Shown in pieces: positions 42,504-50,910 of a DNA stretch of 64,000 bases. The first letter of the stretch is position 1, and every line of letters starts with the position of its first letter. The translations under genes and the position numbers were made by a program. Under the pieces are notes generated by a model. The model was not told the origin of the DNA, did not search any database, and saw nothing but the letters and a program-made list of their open reading frames with translations. Origin of the DNA: Halorussus gelatinilyticus (lineage in GTDB: Archaea; Halobacteriota; Halobacteria; Halobacteriales; Haladaptataceae); the NCBI RefSeq assembly GCF_023238445.1, contig NZ_CP096658.1:620001-684000 (forward strand), read 5' to 3'.

Positions 42504-45500
42504 ATGACCGACGACACCGCAGGCGACGGACGGACCATCCTGCTCATCGGTAGCGGACCGATACAGATCGGACAGGCCGCAGAGTTCGACTACTCCGGCG
42601 CGCAGGCCTGCCGCGCGCTACAGGAGGAGGGCGCGCGAGTCGTGCTGGTCAACTCCAACCCCGCGACCATCATGACCGACCCGGAGATGGCCGACGAGGT
42701 GTACATCGAACCCATCACGACCGAGGCCATCGCCGAAATCATCCGGAAGGAGAACCCGGACGGCGTCATCGCGGGCCTCGGGGGCCAGACCGGGCTGAAC
42801 GTCACGGCGGAACTCTCCGAGGAGGGCGTCCTCGAAGAGTACGACGTGGACATCATGGGCACGCCGCTGGACACCATCTACGCGACCGAGGACCGGGACC
42901 TCTTCCGCCAGCGGATGCGCGAGTTGGGCCAACCCGTCGCGCGCTCGACCACCATCACGCTGGACGACGACGAGGAAGTCTCGGCCATCACCGAGGAGGA
43001 CCTCGAAGAGCGCGTCGAGGCCGCGGTCGAAGAGGTCGGCGGTCTCCCCGTCATCGCCCGCACCACCTACACCCTCGGCGGGTCGGGGTCGGGCGTGGTC
43101 GAAGACATGGACGAACTCCTCGTTCGCGTCCGGAAGGGCCTGCGCCTCTCGCGCAACGGCGAGGTCCTCATCACCGAATCCATCTCCGGGTGGGTCGAAC
43201 TGGAGTACGAGGTCATGCGCGACGCCGGGGACTCCTGCATCATCATCTGCAACATGGAGAACATCGACCCGATGGGCATCCACACCGGCGAATCGACGGT
43301 CGTGACGCCCTCGCAGGTCATCCCCGACGACGGCCACCAGGAGATGCGCGACGCCGCGCTCGAAGTCATCCGCGACCTCGGAATTCAGGGCGGCTGTAAC
43401 ATCCAGTTCGCGTGGCGCGACGACGGCACTCCCGGCGGCGAGTACCGCGTCGTGGAGGTCAACCCCCGCGTCTCGCGCTCCTCGGCGCTCGCCTCGAAGG
43501 CGACGGGCTACCCCATCGCCCGCGTGACCGCGAAGGTCGCGCTGGGCAAGCGCCTCCACGAGATAGAGAACGAGATTACGGGTCAGACCACCGCGGCCTT
43601 CGAGCCGGCCATCGACTACGTGGTCACGAAGGTCCCGCGCTGGCCCAAGGACAAGTTCGACGACGTGGACTTCGAGTTGGGCACCGCGATGAAATCGACC
43701 GGCGAGGCGATGGCCATCGGCCGGACCTTCGAGGAGAGCCTGCTGAAGGCGCTTCGCTCCTCGGAGTACGACCCCGACGTGGACTGGGCCGCGGTCGACG
43801 ACGACACGCTCGAAACCGACTACCTCCAATCGCCGACGCCCGACCGCCCCTACGCGATGTTCGAGGCGTTCGACCGCGGCTACACCGTCGAGGAGGTCGT
43901 GGAACTGACCGACATCGAAGAGTGGTACGTCGAGCGGTTCGGGAACGTCGCCGACGCCGCGGTCGCCGCGCAGGACGGCGACTTCGAGGCCGCCGCCGAG
44001 CGCGGCTTCACCGACCACGAAATCACCGCCATCGCGGGCGGCGAGTTCGACGACACCCACGCCTCGTGGATTCCCGACGAGAGCGCGGGCGGCACGGCGT
44101 CGGCCGACGCGGCCGACGCCCCGAAAAAATCGACCGACGGCGCGGGCGTCGCAATCGAGGACGTGGAGTCGAGCGCGCCCGACCGCGATTTCAAGCAGGT
44201 GGACACCTGCGCCGGCGAGTTCGCGGCCTCGACGCCGTACTACTACTCCTCGCGGCGGCCCGGCGCGGGACTCGGCCGCGACGAGGTGCAAGTAGACCGC
44301 GACGTGGAGAGCGTCGTCGTGGTCGGCGGCGGCCCCATCCGCATCGGGCAGGGCGTCGAGTTCGACTACTGCTCGGTCCACGCGGTCCGTGCGCTCCGCG
44401 AGCAGGGCATCGAGGCCCACGTCGTGAACAACAACCCCGAGACGGTCTCGACCGACTACGACACCTCCGACGGCCTGTTCTTCGAGCCGATTACCGCCGA
44501 GGAGGTCGCGGACGTCATCGAGACGACGAACGCCGACGGCGTGATGGTCCAGTTCGGCGGCCAGACCTCCGTGGACATCGGCGAACCGCTCGAAGCCGAA
44601 CTCGAGCGCCGCGGACTCGACTGCGAGATTCTGGGCACCGCGGTCGAGGCGATGGACCTCGCGGAGGACCGCGACCGGTTCAACCGCCTGATGGACGAGA
44701 TGGGCATCAGCCAACCCGAAGGCGGCTCCGCGACCAGCGAGGCCGAGGCGCTCGACCTCGCCCACGACATCGGCTACCCGGTCCTCGTCCGGCCGTCCTA
44801 CGTCCTCGGCGGGCGCGCGATGGACGTGGTGTACGACGACGAGGAACTGAAGGAGTACATCGAGGAGGCGGTCCGCGTCTCGCCCGACAAGCCGATTCTC
44901 GTGGACGAGTTCCTCGCCGACGCGGTGGAACTCGACGTGGACGCCGTGTCGGACGGTGAAGACGTGCTGATCGGTGGAATCATGGAACACGTCGAGTCGG
45001 CGGGCGTCCACTCCGGGGACTCCGCCTGCATGATTCCGACCCGCGCGCTCGACGACGACACCCTCGCCAGAGTCCGCGAGGTCGTCGAAGACATCGCGGT
45101 CGGCCTCGACACGGTGGGGCTGCTGAACGTCCAGTTGGCGGTGCAGGACGGCGAAGTGTACGTCCTCGAAGCCAACCCGCGCTCCTCGCGCACCGTCCCC
45201 TTCGTCTCGAAGGCGACCGGCGTCCCCATCGCCAAACTCGCCGCGAAGGTGATGGCCGGCGAGTCGCTGGCCGACCTGGACGCCGACGAGCAGGTGCCCG
45301 AGCAGGTCAGCGTCAAGGAGGTCGTCCTCCCGTTCGACCGCCTGCCGGGGAGCGACCCGCGCCTCGGCCCGGAGATGAAATCGACCGGCGAGGTCATGGG
45401 CACCGCCGACACCTTCGGGAAGGCCTACGACAAGGCCCAGGACTCGACCGGCAAGCCGATTCCCGACGCGGGCACCGCCCTGGTGGACCTCACCGACGAC

Positions 45501-45818
45501 TTCGGCGAGTACTTCAGCACCGCGGAGTTCGCCGACTACTTCGAGGTCGTCACGCCCGACGAGTTCGAGACGGACGACGAGGCCGGGGACGAGGAATGGG
45601 CCGACCACGCGGAGCGGGCGGTCTTAGAGGGCGACATCGACGTCATCGTCTCGCGCAACCGCGACCTGCTGGAGACCGCGGTCGAGGAGGAGATAACCTA
45701 CTTCTCGACCGAGGCGAGCGCCGCGGCCGCGCTGGAGGCACTCGACACGAGAGACCAACCCCTCGACGTGGAACCGGTCGGCGACCGGGCCAAGCGTACC
45801 CGCGAGTGGGGCGAGTAG
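42504..45818 (+). CDS. carB: Carbamoyl-phosphate synthase large subunit
   Basis: The 1104-aa protein has the doubled ATP-grasp layout. The first half has LLIGSGPIQIGQAAEFDYSG at residue 10, GLGGQTGLNV and MENIDPMGIHTGES. The second half starts near 608 with VVVGGGPIRIGQGVEFDYC, then VQFGGQTSVDIGEPL, and ends with the MGS-like allosteric domain. It makes carbamoyl phosphate for arginine and pyrimidines, using ammonia from CarA, whose gene is not here. A low-complexity Ala/Asp/Ser linker near residues 530-555 joins the halves. Standing alone, it is probably controlled by the palindrome upstream. Confidence 0.96.
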   Translation: MTDDTAGDGRTILLIGSGPIQIGQAAEFDYSGAQACRALQEEGARVVLVNSNPATIMTDPEMADEVYIEPITTEAIAEIIRKENPDGVIAGLGGQTGLNVTAELSEEGVLEEYDVDIMGTPLDTIYATEDRDLFRQRMRELGQPVARSTTITLDDDEEVSAITEEDLEERVEAAVEEVGGLPVIARTTYTLGGSGSGVVEDMDELLVRVRKGLRLSRNGEVLITESISGWVELEYEVMRDAGDSCIIICNMENIDPMGIHTGESTVVTPSQVIPDDGHQEMRDAALEVIRDLGIQGGCNIQFAWRDDGTPGGEYRVVEVNPRVSRSSALASKATGYPIARVTAKVALGKRLHEIENEITGQTTAAFEPAIDYVVTKVPRWPKDKFDDVDFELGTAMKSTGEAMAIGRTFEESLLKALRSSEYDPDVDWAAVDDDTLETDYLQSPTPDRPYAMFEAFDRGYTVEEVVELTDIEEWYVERFGNVADAAVAAQDGDFEAAAERGFTDHEITAIAGGEFDDTHASWIPDESAGGTASADAADAPKKSTDGAGVAIEDVESSAPDRDFKQVDTCAGEFAASTPYYYSSRRPGAGLGRDEVQVDRDVESVVVVGGGPIRIGQGVEFDYCSVHAVRALREQGIEAHVVNNNPETVSTDYDTSDGLFFEPITAEEVADVIETTNADGVMVQFGGQTSVDIGEPLEAELERRGLDCEILGTAVEAMDLAEDRDRFNRLMDEMGISQPEGGSATSEAEALDLAHDIGYPVLVRPSYVLGGRAMDVVYDDEELKEYIEEAVRVSPDKPILVDEFLADAVELDVDAVSDGEDVLIGGIMEHVESAGVHSGDSACMIPTRALDDDTLARVREVVEDIAVGLDTVGLLNVQLAVQDGEVYVLEANPRSSRTVPFVSKATGVPIAKLAAKVMAGESLADLDADEQVPEQVSVKEVVLPFDRLPGSDPRLGPEMKSTGEVMGTADTFGKAYDKAQDSTGKPIPDAGTALVDLTDDFGEYFSTAEFADYFEVVTPDEFETDDEAGDEEWADHAERAVLEGDIDVIVSRNRDLLETAVEEEITYFSTEASAAAALEALDTRDQPLDVEPVGDRAKRTREWGE

Positions 45819-45827
45819 CGAAGAAAG

Positions 45828-46445
45828 CTATCCGCGACCGAGGAGGTTTTCCTCCGAGACGTTCCAACTGTCACGGAGCCAGAACTCTCCGTAGTCGATG
45901 AAGACGTATCTGTCGTCGAGGACACCGACTTCGGCATCGTCAATCGTCCAATCGTCTCTTTGATTGAACTTCCTCTTGAGAATCTCTATGGCCGGGATTG
46001 GGTCTTCTGGCAGTTTTGCTTTCTCCATCACCAACCACTGGAAGTTCTGACGGTCCCAGTCGGCTATCGGAGCAAATAGTTCCGGATACCCTCTCGAATT
46101 CGCTTCTAGCCAGATTCGTACCTCACCGAATACCTCGTTTCGATAGAATGGACCCCATTCCGTTATTTTGTTGTTCGGCGGGTTGTCTGCTCGACCACCG
46201 CCACGCATCTTGAGAACGTACTCCGAACTACGTTCCTCGACTATTTTGTCCCCCATCGTGCCGGTTTCTGGGAGGAGTACCACGATACTTGACCCGGAAT
46301 CTATCCAATCGAGATCGTGGTATCGCTCTGCGATTTCGTGAAGACGTAAGTTGTCGGTTGTAGTGTTCCTCTGACGTGGTTTGTAAGTTCGTGAACCCAC
46401 GACCGACCATATTCGGTGAGAACACTCTCGGCAGGCGTCGAACAC
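45828..46445 (-). CDS. Unknown protein with kinase-like features and atypical composition
   Basis: From a proposed GTG 46445 the product is about 205 aa; the start is uncertain (GTG 46400 is an alternative, and the open frame reaches 46565). It opens with a Cys pair (FDACRECSH). It then shows pieces resembling a protein-kinase-like fold: SSEYVLKMRGGG (a candidate ATP-binding Lys), NFQWLVMEKAKLPED like a hinge, and VFIDYGEFWL like the DFG metal site. No HRD catalytic loop is clear. The DNA is richer in A+T and uses rarer codons than its neighbours, suggesting transfer from another source. It converges on carB with 9 bases between. Confidence 0.6.
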   Translation of the reverse strand: MFDACRECSHRIWSVVGSRTYKPRQRNTTTDNLRLHEIAERYHDLDWIDSGSSIVVLLPETGTMGDKIVEERSSEYVLKMRGGGRADNPPNNKITEWGPFYRNEVFGEVRIWLEANSRGYPELFAPIADWDRQNFQWLVMEKAKLPEDPIPAIEILKRKFNQRDDWTIDDAEVGVLDDRYVFIDYGEFWLRDSWNVSEENLLGRG

Positions 46446-46507
46446 ATCGTCACAATCACGATTCTCGGTTTCGTTTGAAAATTCGACCGAATTGCGCCGT
46501 AATTCGG

Positions 46508-46783
46508 TCAGACCACGACGAGGACGACCGCACCGCCGACCACCAAGGCCGCCAGCGCGTACCACGGTTCGCGCCGGAGGGTCTGCTGGGCGGCCGGAAT
46601 CTCGCCGGTGTACTTCAGGCCGAGCGCCACCGCGACGAACGTGGCGGCGACGCCGACCGCTACCGTCGTCCGGCCGATGCCGTGAGCGTAGCCGGCGAGG
46701 ACGCCGACGACCGCGCCGAGGATTATGGCGTGGATTTCCGTGTACGTGAGAGCGTTGTCGCTCCCGAAGACGGACGTTCCCAT
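46508..46783 (-). CDS. Small three-helix membrane protein
   Basis: The 91-aa product from ATG 46783 has three membrane helices: ILGAVVGVLAGYAHGIG, TVAVGVAATFVAVALGL and WYALAALVVGGAVVLVVV. Between helices two and three is a polar loop KYTGEIPAAQQTLRREP. No known family is recognised. It lies upstream of the atypical gene ending at 45828 on the same strand but has normal haloarchaeal composition, so the two probably have different histories. Confidence 0.75.
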   Translation of the reverse strand: MGTSVFGSDNALTYTEIHAIILGAVVGVLAGYAHGIGRTTVAVGVAATFVAVALGLKYTGEIPAAQQTLRREPWYALAALVVGGAVVLVVV

Positions 46784-46839
46784 ACGGGAGCGTAGGGGCT
46801 CCTGGCGTTAAATTTGTTTTCGAAAGTGAGAAATTTTAG

Positions 46840-47196
46840 TCACGTCCCGACGCCCGGTAGCTCCGCCTGATACTGGAGGAGTTGGTCGGCGCGCTCGGCT
46901 TTCGCCAGCAGGACCTCCTTGAGCTTCGGCGGGTTCCGGATGTCGGTGTCTTCGAGCAGGTCCTCGGGGAGCGCCAGCGTCCCCTCCGGGACGCCCTCCT
47001 CGCCGGAGACCGCGACGTGGCGGTTGCCAATCTTCATCACGAGGGGGCTGTCGAGACGCTCGATGCCCTCGCCCGAGGCGTAGAGCTGTTCGTTTATCTG
47101 TTCGTGCTGGTCGCGGCGGATGGCCGCACGGTCACCCCCGAACGGTTCGACGTAGAGCCGCCCGAGGTAGTAGCCGCTGGAGAACTCTGCGAACAT
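46840..47196 (-). CDS. DUF5802-type haloarchaeal protein
   Basis: The 118-aa soluble protein reads FSSGYYLGRLYVEPFGGDRA at its start and DIRNPPKLKEVLLAKAERAD near its end. This matches a small family I recall as DUF5802, found mainly in haloarchaea. RDQHEQINEQLYASGEGIERLD in the first half is also conserved in my recollection. No catalytic motif, no membrane segment and no known role. ATATAC lies about 15 nt upstream on the minus strand, and a stronger CTATATAAATC at 47243-47253 could serve as TATA with a short leader. Confidence 0.82.
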   Translation of the reverse strand: MFAEFSSGYYLGRLYVEPFGGDRAAIRRDQHEQINEQLYASGEGIERLDSPLVMKIGNRHVAVSGEEGVPEGTLALPEDLLEDTDIRNPPKLKEVLLAKAERADQLLQYQAELPGVGT

Positions 47197-47477
47197 GTGA
47201 CGAGCTAGCGTATATCCCGCTTACACATGAACTTTTCGCCAAGATTTATATAGTAGTGCAAAACCACTTTTTAATACCCTTCGACTTCTCCACGTCGTCC
47301 GCGTCGAGGTGTCACTTTCTGGCGTCCGACTTCCGGCGTCCGGCACTCGGCGACCTCCGACAACCCTCGGCGACCCTGTACCTCCCGCAACTTCCGGCGA
47401 CCTCCCGCAACCCCCGACGACCCCGACGTTCGGTCGGTCTGAGAAGACTGAAGAGCGTGGCGCTCCGGTCTGCCCGT

Positions 47478-48125
47478 ATGAGAAGTCCGGAGCGGGTCGC
47501 GCGGCAGTTCCTCGAAGACGGACCGAACCTCGCGTGGCTTATCGCAGTGAACGTGCTGGCGACGCTGGTCGGGGTCCAGTTCTACGTCGAGACCCTGCCC
47601 GACGTTCCGGTGTACCTCTGGCCGTTCTACGCCGACTCGCCCGCCGCGCTGTTCCTCGTCACGCTCTCGCTGACGACGCTCCTGCCGAATCTGGGGCGTC
47701 GCGCCGCCGCCGCACCTCGGAACCGCGCGCTGGCGTACCTCCACACGCTGGCGTTCGCGTGGCTGGTCAAGTACGGCCTCTGGACGTTCGTCTCGCTGAA
47801 CCTCGGCTTCTCGGCGTACTTCGGCCCGCCGTGGAGTCCGGACGCCTTCTGGGCCTACTGGTTCATCGTCGTGACCCACCTCGGGTTCGTGGTCGAGGCC
47901 GCGCTCCTGCCGTACTACGGCGCGACGACCCGCGGTGCGCTGGCGACCGCGCTCGCGGCCCTGCTGGCGAACGACGCCATCGACTACGTGCTGGGACTCC
48001 ACCCGCCGCTCCGGTACGAACCGGACCTGCTGTTGCCCGTCCTGACCGTCGCCCTCTCGATTCTGGCGGTCGGGGTCGCCGCTCGGTCCTTCGACCGGCT
48101 TTCGGGGTTCTCTCGACACTCGTAG
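47478..48125 (+). CDS. DUF1405-family membrane protein
   Basis: From ATG 47478 the product is 215 aa with about six membrane helices. It has the DUF1405 pattern: LIAVNVLATLVGVQFYVETL in helix one, YLWPFYADSPAALFLV after it, WLVKYGLWTF in the middle, and HLGFVVEAALLPYY. The short polar motif WPFYADSP between helices one and two is the family hallmark. Function unknown, with some bacterial relatives near cytochrome genes. The 220 bp before it are a run of CCTCCCGCAAC- and CTTCCGGCG-type repeats with no gene. Confidence 0.82.
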   Translation: MRSPERVARQFLEDGPNLAWLIAVNVLATLVGVQFYVETLPDVPVYLWPFYADSPAALFLVTLSLTTLLPNLGRRAAAAPRNRALAYLHTLAFAWLVKYGLWTFVSLNLGFSAYFGPPWSPDAFWAYWFIVVTHLGFVVEAALLPYYGATTRGALATALAALLANDAIDYVLGLHPPLRYEPDLLLPVLTVALSILAVGVAARSFDRLSGFSRHS

Positions 48126-48208
48126 AGCGCTTCTCGTCCGCTTTTAAACTCTAAGGATGGTTTTACGGGCCCGAAATCGGCTCGTGAACAGAACGAACGA
48201 ATGTCGGC

Positions 48209-48217
48209 CTTTTTAAG
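48209..48217 (+). promoter_or_regulatory. TATA box of the GN-repeat protein gene
   Basis: CTTTTTAAG lies 24-32 nt before ATG 48241, giving a leaderless transcript. Confidence 0.65.
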
Positions 48218-48240
48218 CTGGGACCCTAAACGACGAATCA

Positions 48241-49329
48241 ATGAGTCTCTACCGAGTCGCCTTGGTGGCGCTGTTCGTCGTCAGCGGTGCGCTGGTCGTC
48301 GCCGTTCCCGCCGGCGCGACGGCGTCCGGCCCCGAAGCGACGACCGCCGGAGCCGCCGCGCCGACCCCCGGAGTCGGTCTCGCGGACGCCCGACCCGCCG
48401 TCCCGGCCGCGGCCGCCCCGAACAACACGACCGCTAACTCGTCGCTGGGGACGGACATCTCGTCGTTCATGCAGTCGAGCGCCGCCGAGGTCGGCGGCGC
48501 GGTCGAGACCGGCATGTGGACCGCGGCGTTCAACGGGACGGAGAACCAGTCGGTTCGCGTCGAACTGGTCGAGACCCGGACGTCGCAACTCCGCAAGGAA
48601 CTGGCCGACCTCCGCCAGCGCCGGGCGGAACTCGTCGCCCAACGCAAGGCGGGCAACATCAGCCGGACCGCGTACAAGGCGAAGATGAGCCGGCTGGTCG
48701 GGGAAATCGACGCCCTCCGGTCGGCCATCGACACGACGACCAACCGCGCGGAGCAAGTGAACGCGAACGTCGAGGCGCTCGGGAACCTCCGGAGCGAGAC
48801 CAAGAACCTGACCGGCCCCGAAATCGCCGCGGTCGCACGGAACGTGACCGGAGTCGGCGTCGGTGAGGGCGAGCGCGGCCCGCCGAACGGCGTGGGCGAA
48901 GGCAACGGAAACGGTGTCAGTAAAGGCAACGGAAGCGGCGTCGGCGAGGGCAACGGAAACGGAAACGGCAACGCCGCGAACGCCGCTGGGGAGGGCGCAA
49001 ACGGTACGATGCCCGGTAACGCAGGAAACGGTAACGGTGTCGCCGGCGAGGGGAACCGAAGCGGTGTCGGAAACGGCGAGGGTCTCGCGGACGCCGGGAA
49101 CGAATCCGGCGTCGGCAACGGTCCCGTGGGCAACGTGACCGGCAACGGAACCGGTATCGGCGTCGGAAACGGCACCGACCCCGGCAACGCCACGAACGGC
49201 ACCCGCGGCCCGCCGAGCGACGCCGGTAGCGCGACGCTGACGACGCCGGACCTCATCGACGGCGTCTCCACGGCGCTCGTCGCGGGCGTCGGTCGGTTCG
49301 CCGGCGGCGACTTCTTCGCGGCCCGATAG
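48241..49329 (+). CDS. Exported protein with coiled coil and Gly-Asn repeat region
   Basis: The 362-aa protein has a Sec signal at residues 1-28. A helical domain at about 85-200 includes LRKELADLRQRRAELVAQRK, a coiled coil, and ISRTAYKAKMSRLVGEIDAL. From about 205 to 325 it is a Gly/Asn-rich region built from GNGNG, GVGEGN and GNGTG units, with many Asn-x-Ser/Thr sites that could be glycosylated. The last 35 residues form a small hydrophobic-ended tail without a PGF motif. The helical part resembles a haloarchaeal domain seen in other exported proteins. Probably a cell-surface or extracellular structural protein; function unknown. Confidence 0.78.
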   Translation: MSLYRVALVALFVVSGALVVAVPAGATASGPEATTAGAAAPTPGVGLADARPAVPAAAAPNNTTANSSLGTDISSFMQSSAAEVGGAVETGMWTAAFNGTENQSVRVELVETRTSQLRKELADLRQRRAELVAQRKAGNISRTAYKAKMSRLVGEIDALRSAIDTTTNRAEQVNANVEALGNLRSETKNLTGPEIAAVARNVTGVGVGEGERGPPNGVGEGNGNGVSKGNGSGVGEGNGNGNGNAANAAGEGANGTMPGNAGNGNGVAGEGNRSGVGNGEGLADAGNESGVGNGPVGNVTGNGTGIGVGNGTDPGNATNGTRGPPSDAGSATLTTPDLIDGVSTALVAGVGRFAGGDFFAAR

Positions 49330-49439
49330 TATCCAGCGGTGCGACCCGGCGACGGGCCGCTCTCGGAGGCGTCTCCCGTCGTCGGTTTCCGGACCGAAAG
49401 ACACGCTTTTGAGCGCGCGACGCGTACCCCCGACACCGA

Positions 49440-50228
49440 ATGGACTCCGCCGAGCTACTCGACATCCTCGGGAACGAGAACCGCAGGCGCATCCTCCGTC
49501 TGCTCGCGCGTAAACCCTGCTACGTCACCGAGATTAGCGAGTACCTCGGCGTCAGCCCGAAGGCCGTCATCGACCACCTCCGGAAGCTCGAAGACGCCGG
49601 CCTCGTCGAGAGTCGCACCGACGACCAGCGCCGCAAGTACTTCAGTATCTCCCGCAATCTGCGACTCGAAGTGAACGTCTCGCCCTACGAGTTCGGCGTC
49701 AAGAGCGCCTACCCCGCAAGCGTGAACCTCGACGCGAGCAGGTGGCGCTACGTCTCGCTCAACGTCCAATTCGACACCAAGGGAGAGGACGGCGAGGAGG
49801 GAGCGGAGGAAGAGGACGCCGACGCGACCGATGCCGACGCGACGGACGCCGGTGAGACCGAGGCCGGCGAAATCGAGGCGTCCACCGAGAGCGACGGCGA
49901 CGGCGAGACGGCCGCTCGCGCCGCCGAACTCGCCTCGGAACTCGACGAACTCCAGCAGCTCCAGCGCGAACTCTCGCTGGCCCAGCGGTGGGTCCACGGC
50001 CGCCTCGCCGACGTGCAGGACCGACTCGGCGACGCGCTCGACGGCGACGGCGAGAGCCGACTCCTCGCGGAGGTGCTAGCTGCCGTCGCGGGCGGCGCGG
50101 CGACGGTCGGCGACGTGAGCAGCGCGGTCGAGGTCCCCGAGCGCGTCGCGGAGGGCGCGCTGAACGAACTCGCGGAGCGGGGCGTTCTGGAGCGCGGCGA
50201 GGACGGCGAGTGGGAGCTAGCGGAGTAG
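49440..50228 (+). CDS. ArsR-like winged-helix regulator with acidic linker and second wHTH-like end
   Basis: The 262-aa protein opens with an ArsR-type winged helix: LLDILGNENRRRILRLLARK then VTEISEYLGVSPKAVIDHLR as recognition helix and wing (residues 5-75). An acidic linker at about 115-150 is a degenerate repeat of EEDADATDADATDAGE. A coiled coil (LASELDELQQLQREL) leads to a short second helical HTH-like end (SSAVEVPERVAEGALNELAE). It is a DNA-binding regulator, with no metal-binding CxC motif, so it is not an arsenic sensor. Target unknown. CTTTTGAGC about 30-38 nt upstream may be the TATA box. Confidence 0.85.
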   Translation: MDSAELLDILGNENRRRILRLLARKPCYVTEISEYLGVSPKAVIDHLRKLEDAGLVESRTDDQRRKYFSISRNLRLEVNVSPYEFGVKSAYPASVNLDASRWRYVSLNVQFDTKGEDGEEGAEEEDADATDADATDAGETEAGEIEASTESDGDGETAARAAELASELDELQQLQRELSLAQRWVHGRLADVQDRLGDALDGDGESRLLAEVLAAVAGGAATVGDVSSAVEVPERVAEGALNELAERGVLERGEDGEWELAE

Positions 50229-50251
50229 AAGCAGGCGGACGGGGCTCGTTC

Positions 50252-50743
50252 TCAGACGTCCGCGGTCAGTCCGTTTCGCAAGTCGCCGCCGAAGTACGCG
50301 CCGAGCGCGCCGGCCAGCAGGCCGGTGCCAGCGCCGAAGACCGCCAGCGGGACGCCCGCGTCGCCGAACGCCGTCAGCGCGAGGTTACCCAGCAGGGCGG
50401 TCAGTCCCGCCGCGACCGCACCGGCGGCGGCCGATTCGAGGACGGTCGAGCGCTCGACGGCGAGACCGAGGGCGAACGCGCCGGCGAAGACGCCGAGGAG
50501 TCCCGCGAGGTTGTCCAGCACCGGGAGCGGAATGAAGGCGTTCCCGGCGAACATCCCGACGCCGAGCAGACCGAGCGCGACGAGGAAGATTTTGGGCGAG
50601 AAGATGCTCCCGGCGCGGTGCTTGGCGCGCTGGACGAACGACGAGTGAGTCTCCTGCTCGGCGGTCTCGGCGTCGTCTTGGAGGGTCTCGGTGAGGTCGT
50701 CCGCGAACGAGTCGCGGGTGCGCTGGTCGGAGCGCTGGGGCAT
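50252..50743 (-). CDS. Membrane protein of unknown function
   Basis: The 163-aa product has a polar, acidic N-terminal third (residues 1-45) and then four membrane helices: KIFLVALGLLGVGMFAGNAF, LAGLLGVFAGAFALGLAV, AAAGAVAAGLTALLGNLALT and LAVFGAGTGLLAGALGAYFG. The helices are rich in Gly and Ala with repeated GLL-G patterns, like a packed bundle. It ends GGDLRNGLTADV. No family recognised, though similar Gly-rich four-helix proteins are common in haloarchaea. The stop converges on the ArsR-like gene with 23 bases between. Confidence 0.75.
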   Translation of the reverse strand: MPQRSDQRTRDSFADDLTETLQDDAETAEQETHSSFVQRAKHRAGSIFSPKIFLVALGLLGVGMFAGNAFIPLPVLDNLAGLLGVFAGAFALGLAVERSTVLESAAAGAVAAGLTALLGNLALTAFGDAGVPLAVFGAGTGLLAGALGAYFGGDLRNGLTADV

Positions 50744-50910
50744 GGTGGAGTCTGCGGCGTCGGAGGTAATGGGTCTTTCCGTGGCTTCGGAGGAGTTCGA
50801 GACCGAGTACTCTCCGACCGAGCTTCCGCCTCCGAAAACCGGTTCTCGCGGCGAGACTCCCCACGCGCCGAAAAGATGGTTTCAAGTCCGCCCCGCCGGT
50901 ACTCGGAGGT

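Noticed and set aside
42618-45608. 996-codon open frame opposite carB
   Set aside because: Stop codons are scarce opposite GC-rich acidic genes. The product has no recognisable motif, and carB explains the stretch.
47300-47440. Short repeats such as CTTCCGGCG and CCTCCCGCAAC, possible CRISPR array
   Set aside because: Units are irregular in length and sequence with no constant spacers and no cas genes, so this is degenerate tandem repetition only.
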